Source: Dyella sedimenti
GTDB taxonomy: Bacteria; Pseudomonadota; Gammaproteobacteria; Xanthomonadales; Rhodanobacteraceae
NCBI RefSeq assembly: GCF_022760995.1
Contig: NZ_JAKWJO010000001.1
Span: 434,001 to 498,000 of the forward strand
Direction of reading: 5' to 3'
DNA: 64,000 nt
This document shows positions 60,182 through 64,000 of the stretch, piece after piece. The translations under genes and the position numbers were made by a program. How positions within the stretch are numbered: the first letter of the stretch is position 1; every line of letters starts with the position of its first letter. A model generated the notes under the pieces. It had not been told where the DNA came from. It was given only the letters and a program-made list of their open reading frames with translations, and searched no databases.

Positions 60182-61912
60182 TCAGCCGACGATCTGCGCG
60201 AGCAGCGCCTCGGCTTCCTCGTGGGTGCGCGCGCGCAGCAGGCGTGGCGCATGGGCGCGCAGCACAGTGCGGTCGAGCGTGGCGAGGCGGTCGCGCACGT
60301 GCAGCAACTGGCTGGGATGCATGCTGAATTCGTTGAGCCCCAACGCCAGCAGCAGCGCGGTGAAGTGCACGTCGCCGCCGATCTCGCCGCACAGGCTCAC
60401 CGGCTTCTTCGCGCGGCGCCCTTCGGCGATCACGTAGGAAAGCAGCCGCAGCAGCGCCGGCTGCAGCGGGTTGTAGATGTTGTCCAGCGCATCGTTGCCG
60501 CGGTCGGCGGCCAGCACGTACTGGGCCAGGTCGTTGGTGCCGATGGCGAGGAAGTCGGCGTGCTCCAGCAGGGCGCGCACATTGATGGCGGCGGCCGGCA
60601 CCTCGACCATCGCGCCCAGCGAGAGCTTCTCGGGCAGGTCCACGTTCTCGCGCTTGAGTTCCTGGCGTGCCAGCTTGAACAGCGTGCGCACGGCGATCAG
60701 TTCGTCCGGCTGGGTCACCATCGGCACCAGCACGCGCACGGGGCCGTAGCAGGCGGCGCGCAGGATGGCGCGGATCTGCGTGGTGAACACCGCTGGATAG
60801 CGCAGCGACAGGCGCACGCCGCGCACGCCCAGCGCGGGGTTGTCCTCGCCGCGCAGCACCAGGCCGGCGGCGTCGGCCTTGTCCGCGCCCAGGTCCAGCG
60901 TGCGGATGGTCACCGGCAGGCCGCCCATGCCCAGCACCAGGTCTCGGTAGGCGTTGAACTGCTCGTCCTCGGTGGGCAGGCCCTTCTGGCGCAGGAACAG
61001 GAATTCGGTACGGTACAGGCCCACGCCGTCGGCACCGCGCGCGCGGGCCATGGCGATGTCCGGCGGCATCTCCGCGTTGGCCAGCAGGCGGATGTCCGCG
61101 CCGTCCTTCGTGCGCGTGGGCGCATGGGCCAGGGTGGCCAGGCGGCGGCCTTCTTGCGCGGCCTCGCGCTGCCAGGCGCGATAGTGCGCCAGGTCCTGCG
61201 CGGTGGGGTGCACCACCGCCTCGCCACGCTCGGCGTCGAGCAGGATCAGGTCGTCGTCGTGGATGGTGGACAACGCGTCGCGCACGCCCACCAGCATCGG
61301 CAGGTCCAGGCTGCGCGCCAGGATCGCGCTGTGCGAATACGGGCTGCCCGAACTGGCCACCACGCCCAGCAGGCCGGCGCCGGCGAGGTGGGCCATGTCG
61401 GCCGGGGCGATGGTGTCGGCGATCAGGATCTCGCCCACGCGAGCGGCCAGCTTGCGTTCCTCGCGGCTGGTCTGGCGCTGCAGGGCGGAGATCACGCGGC
61501 CGATCACCTGGTCGACGTCCTCCTTGCGCGAACGCAGGTAGGGATCGTCCATGGCCTCGAACACGGCGGCGAGGCGGTCGCGCTGCTTCTTCAGCGCCGC
61601 GCCGGGCCGGTAGTGGCCGATGCGCACCAGGTCGTCCAGGCCGCGCAGCAGTTCCGGGTCGTCCAGCAGCAGGCTGTGGGCGTCGATGAACTCGTTGACC
61701 TCGCGCGCCAGCGCGCCATGCAGCCTGCCGCGCAGCTCGCGCAGTTCCTGCCGGGCGGTGTCCAGCGCGTGGTGCAGCCGGGCCAGTTCGCTCTCGACCT
61801 CGTCCTCGCCGAGCGGGCGGGTGTCGACCAGGTAGCGGCTGGGCTGCACCAGGCGGGCGCGCCCCAGGGCCATGCCCTTGGCCGCCGTGGCGCCTGCCAG
61901 TATCTGTCTCAT
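60182..61912 (-). CDS. ptsI: phosphoenolpyruvate-protein phosphotransferase (PTS enzyme I)
   Basis: This 576-residue enzyme I has the phosphorylated His in the S-P-Y-S-H-S-A-I-L-A-R segment, the PEP-binding domain with E-F-L-F-L-R and the catalytic Cys in S-L-C-G-E-I-G-G-D. It phosphorylates HPr with PEP. ATG 61912 follows GGAGGGT. It is the last gene of the minus-strand PTS cluster in this window. Confidence 0.95.
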   Translation of the reverse strand: MRQILAGATAAKGMALGRARLVQPSRYLVDTRPLGEDEVESELARLHHALDTARQELRELRGRLHGALAREVNEFIDAHSLLLDDPELLRGLDDLVRIGHYRPGAALKKQRDRLAAVFEAMDDPYLRSRKEDVDQVIGRVISALQRQTSREERKLAARVGEILIADTIAPADMAHLAGAGLLGVVASSGSPYSHSAILARSLDLPMLVGVRDALSTIHDDDLILLDAERGEAVVHPTAQDLAHYRAWQREAAQEGRRLATLAHAPTRTKDGADIRLLANAEMPPDIAMARARGADGVGLYRTEFLFLRQKGLPTEDEQFNAYRDLVLGMGGLPVTIRTLDLGADKADAAGLVLRGEDNPALGVRGVRLSLRYPAVFTTQIRAILRAACYGPVRVLVPMVTQPDELIAVRTLFKLARQELKRENVDLPEKLSLGAMVEVPAAAINVRALLEHADFLAIGTNDLAQYVLAADRGNDALDNIYNPLQPALLRLLSYVIAEGRRAKKPVSLCGEIGGDVHFTALLLALGLNEFSMHPSQLLHVRDRLATLDRTVLRAHAPRLLRARTHEEAEALLAQIVG

Positions 61913-62070
61913 GCATACCCTCCGTGGCGGGATGGCCGGTCAGGCCGGGATGGACGCCGGCTTCCGGCCAGCGCGAACCGAGGGCATCCCGGGAAAAGAT
62001 CGCATGGCGCAGCCCACCGGGCCGTGAACACGGCCGCAGGGTGGCGCGCTCGGGCGATGGCTTTCCCCAC

Positions 62071-62340
62071 TCAGGCTCCTTCGTCGAACTTGCGGTCGAA
62101 CAGCTCGACCACGGCGTTCAGGGCCGACTCCTCGTCGGGACCGTCGGCGCGCACGGTCAGCGGAGTGCCGATGCCCGCCGCCAGCATCATGACGCCCATG
62201 ATGCTCTGCGCGTTGACCTCGCGCCCCTTGCTGATCAGCCACACCGTGGACTTGAACCCCTGCACCAGTTGCACCAGCTTGGCCGACGCGCGGGCGTGCA
62301 GGCCCAGTTTGTTGGAAACGACAATGTCTTTTTCAAGCAT
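62071..62340 (-). CDS. ptsH: HPr phosphocarrier
   Basis: This 89-residue HPr carries the EI-phosphorylated His in G-L-H-A-R-A-S (His15 region) and the regulatory Ser in N-A-Q-S-I-M-G (Ser46 region), the target of HPr kinase. The upstream EIIA stop overlaps its start by 8 nt, so it is translationally coupled. Confidence 0.96.
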   Translation of the reverse strand: MLEKDIVVSNKLGLHARASAKLVQLVQGFKSTVWLISKGREVNAQSIMGVMMLAAGIGTPLTVRADGPDEESALNAVVELFDRKFDEGA

Positions 62341-62725
62341 GATCGATGAAGATTCCCCCGCGGCCGCCAGTGGCCGCTATTTCCGCCAGCTCGTCCAATG
62401 GTTTCTCGGCGTAGTTGAGCACGCGCAGCAGCATCGGCAGGTTGAGTCCCGAGACGCAGCGCAGGCGCACGCCCAGCGCGCCCAGCGACAGCCCGATGTT
62501 GCAGGGCGTGGCGCCGTACAGGTCGGCCAGCACCAGCACGCCGTCGCCCTCGTCCAGTTCGCGCGCATGCCTGGCGGTGAGCGTGCGCATCACGTCGGGA
62601 TCCGCCTGCGCGGGAATCTCGACCGCCTCCACCAGCAGCGGCAGCCTGGGCAGCACGTGCTGGGCGGCCGAGATCAGCGCCTTGCCGACCGCCTCGTGCG
62701 TCATCAACAGCACGCCGACGCTCAT
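62333..62725 (-). CDS. mannose-type PTS EIIA protein
   Basis: This 130-residue ManX-like EIIA has the phosphorylated His10 in M-T-H-E-A-V-G and D-L-Y-G-A-T-P at the centre. It should receive phosphate from HPr. No membrane EIIC/EIID gene is present nearby, so the protein is probably regulatory. It overlaps ptsH by 8 nt and lies 46 nt downstream of rapZ. Confidence 0.92.
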   Translation of the reverse strand: MSVGVLLMTHEAVGKALISAAQHVLPRLPLLVEAVEIPAQADPDVMRTLTARHARELDEGDGVLVLADLYGATPCNIGLSLGALGVRLRCVSGLNLPMLLRVLNYAEKPLDELAEIAATGGRGGIFIDHA

Positions 62726-62771
62726 GGCGGCGTGCCGGTCCGTGGTAGCTGGAACATGGGCAGCATGGCTA

Positions 62772-63671
62772 TCACTCGAGTTCGCGATGGAAGGTAAGCA
62801 CGCCATTGCGAAGCGCGCGGTAATGGGACGCCAGCTTCTCCACCAGGTAGACCGAGCGGTGGCGGCCGCCGGTGCAGCCGATGGCGATGGTGACATAGCT
62901 GCGATCGTCCGCCTCGAAGCGGGGCAGCCAGGTGTCCAGCCAGCGCGCCGTGTCCGCGTAGTACTCGGCCACCAGCGGCTGGCTGTCCAGGTAGTCGCGC
63001 ACCGGCGCGTCCTTGCCCGACAACGGGCGCAGGGTGGGGTCCCAGTGCGGGTTGGGCAGGCAGCGGGCGTCGAACACGAAGTCGGCATCCAGCGGCAGGC
63101 CGCGGCGGAAGGCGAACGACTGGAACATCAGCGTCAGCCCCTCGGTGGCCCCGGCGTAGCCGGTGGCGATCAGGCGGCGCAGCTGGTGCACGTTCAGTTC
63201 GCTGGAATCGATCACCTTGTCGGCGATGGCCGAGAGCGGGCGCAATACGCGGCGTTCCTCGGCAATGGCGTCGGCCAGCGACAGGCCCTGCCAGGACAGC
63301 GGATGGCGGCGGCGAGTTTCCGAGTAGCGCTTGATCAGCACCTCGTCGCGGCAATCGAGAAAGATCAGGTGCGCCTGCACGCCGGCGGCCGCCAGCTCGG
63401 ACAGCATGGCCGGCATGCGCCGCAGGTCCTCGCTGGGATTGCGCACGTCCACGCCGACCGCCACGTGGCGATGCCGGCCGCCCTCGTGGCGGCTCACCGC
63501 GGTCACCAGCTGCGGCAGCAGCGCGGTGGGCAGGTTGTCGACGCAGTAGAACTCCAGGTCTTCCAGCGCGCGCAGCGCCACGGTCTTGCCGCCGCCGGAC
63601 ATGCCGCTGAGCACGATCAGGTGGATCGCGTCGGGCGGGCGCAGGGCCGGGCTGGAGGTCGTCTCGCTCAT
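62772..63671 (-). CDS. rapZ: RNase adapter / nucleotide-binding protein RapZ
   Basis: This 299-residue protein has a Walker A at about residues 22-30 (L-S-G-M-S-G-G-G-K-T), D-V-R-N-P and the C-terminal G-C-T-G-G-R-H-R-S-V region. In E. coli RapZ presents a small RNA to RNase E and senses amino-sugar levels. In xanthomonads this gene sits in the same PTS cluster. The gap from hprK is 4 nt. Confidence 0.94.
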   Translation of the reverse strand: MSETTSSPALRPPDAIHLIVLSGMSGGGKTVALRALEDLEFYCVDNLPTALLPQLVTAVSRHEGGRHRHVAVGVDVRNPSEDLRRMPAMLSELAAAGVQAHLIFLDCRDEVLIKRYSETRRRHPLSWQGLSLADAIAEERRVLRPLSAIADKVIDSSELNVHQLRRLIATGYAGATEGLTLMFQSFAFRRGLPLDADFVFDARCLPNPHWDPTLRPLSGKDAPVRDYLDSQPLVAEYYADTARWLDTWLPRFEADDRSYVTIAIGCTGGRHRSVYLVEKLASHYRALRNGVLTFHRELE

Positions 63672-63675
63672 GGGG

Positions 63676-64000
63676 TCACCAGGGAGGCAGCCGGCGCATC
63701 TGGTGCGCCTGGCGGTCGATGAAGGTCTGGGCCGGGTCGATGCCCTTGCTCTTGAGCACATGGTTGCGCACCGCCGCCTCCACCAGCACGGCGAGGTTGC
63801 GGCCCGGCGCCACCGGGATGGTGATCATCGGCACCTGCACCTCGAAGATCTCGCGGTGGCCGATGTCGCCGGTGAGGCGGGTCAGCCCGTCGGTGTCCTC
63901 GCCCTCGCGCAGTGGCTTCAGGTGCACCACCAGGCGCAGGTACTTGGATGGCTTGACCGCGGTGTGGCCGAACATCTCGCGCACGTTCAGCACGCCCAGG
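63676..64000 (-). CDS. hprK: HPr kinase/phosphorylase, C-terminal part (N-terminus beyond the window)
   Basis: The visible 108 residues are the C-terminal end of the HprK/P family, with [11 protein letters not shown], the family's C-terminal signature and regulatory region. The catalytic Walker loop lies outside the window. It phosphorylates and dephosphorylates Ser46 of HPr. The gene continues past 64000 on the same strand. Confidence 0.9.
   Translation of the reverse strand, partial: LGVLNVREMFGHTAVKPSKYLRLVVHLKPLREGEDTDGLTRLTGDIGHREIFEVQVPMITIPVAPGRNLAVLVEAAVRNHVLKSKGIDPAQTFIDRQAHQMRRLPPW

Overview
The window is high-GC gammaproteobacterial chromosome and almost certainly comes from Xanthomonadales (Lysobacterales), most likely Rhodanobacteraceae; the genus cannot be fixed from the sequence. 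The evidence is a fused aspartate kinase/diaminopimelate decarboxylase, an adjacent MurL-MurD2 pair (the xanthomonad route to D-Glu in peptidoglycan), an hprK-rapZ-EIIA(Man)-HPr-EI regulatory PTS cluster, and many short REP hairpins of the GTAG/GTGG type found in Stenotrophomonas/Xanthomonas relatives. I see no tRNA, rRNA, CRISPR array, prophage or insertion-sequence transposase.

Layout. 1-7.8 kb: a truncated lipoprotein gene behind a PsrA-like operator, a SET-domain protein, a GreA/GreB-like factor, an EF-G-like GTPase, two tandem TonB/TolA-like proteins with an unrecognised shared C-terminal domain, and a lipoprotein. 7.8-14.0 kb (minus strand): a divergent molybdenum hydroxylase pair, an amino-acid permease and a secreted S53 (sedolisin) protease with a possible attenuator leader. 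14.4-22.1 kb (plus strand): fumarase, lysAC, a DUF559 gene boxed in by inverted repeats, murL and murD2. 22.2-32.8 kb (minus strand): an M13 peptidase, tamB, tamA and a GH17-GT2 glucan synthase. 33.1-35.5 kb: a LuxR-type regulator, a methyltransferase and Dps. 35.7-48.5 kb: hrpA (with a palindromic element inserted in frame), a small exported protein, relA, a membrane-anchored repeat protein, an epimerase-like protein, mrcB (PBP1b) and a TPR lipoprotein resembling the PBP1b activator LpoP. 48.7-60.0 kb: an XRE regulator divergent from a TonB-dependent receptor, two VOC proteins, a DinG/YoaA helicase, tsaB, dodecin, a divergent ArsR/SDR pair, a GFA-type protein and a divergent yeiH/LysR pair. 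60.2-64.0 kb (minus strand): the regulatory PTS.

Several genes form working units. lysAC, murL-murD2, mrcB and the LpoP-like lipoprotein all serve peptidoglycan synthesis. TamA and TamB build one outer-membrane assembly machine. HprK, HPr, EI and EIIA(Man) form a phosphorelay with no sugar permease in view, so the role is probably regulatory.

The most unusual signals are these. The molybdenum hydroxylase has lost all four cysteines of its ferredoxin-type cluster and the usual catalytic glutamate. The tandem TonB/TolA-like pair carries an unrecognised terminal domain. hrpA contains an in-frame palindromic insertion. The DUF559 gene sits inside inverted repeats that also occur nearby as an empty pair. 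Five genes have a -10-like box exactly 6 nt before the start codon, suggesting leaderless transcripts.
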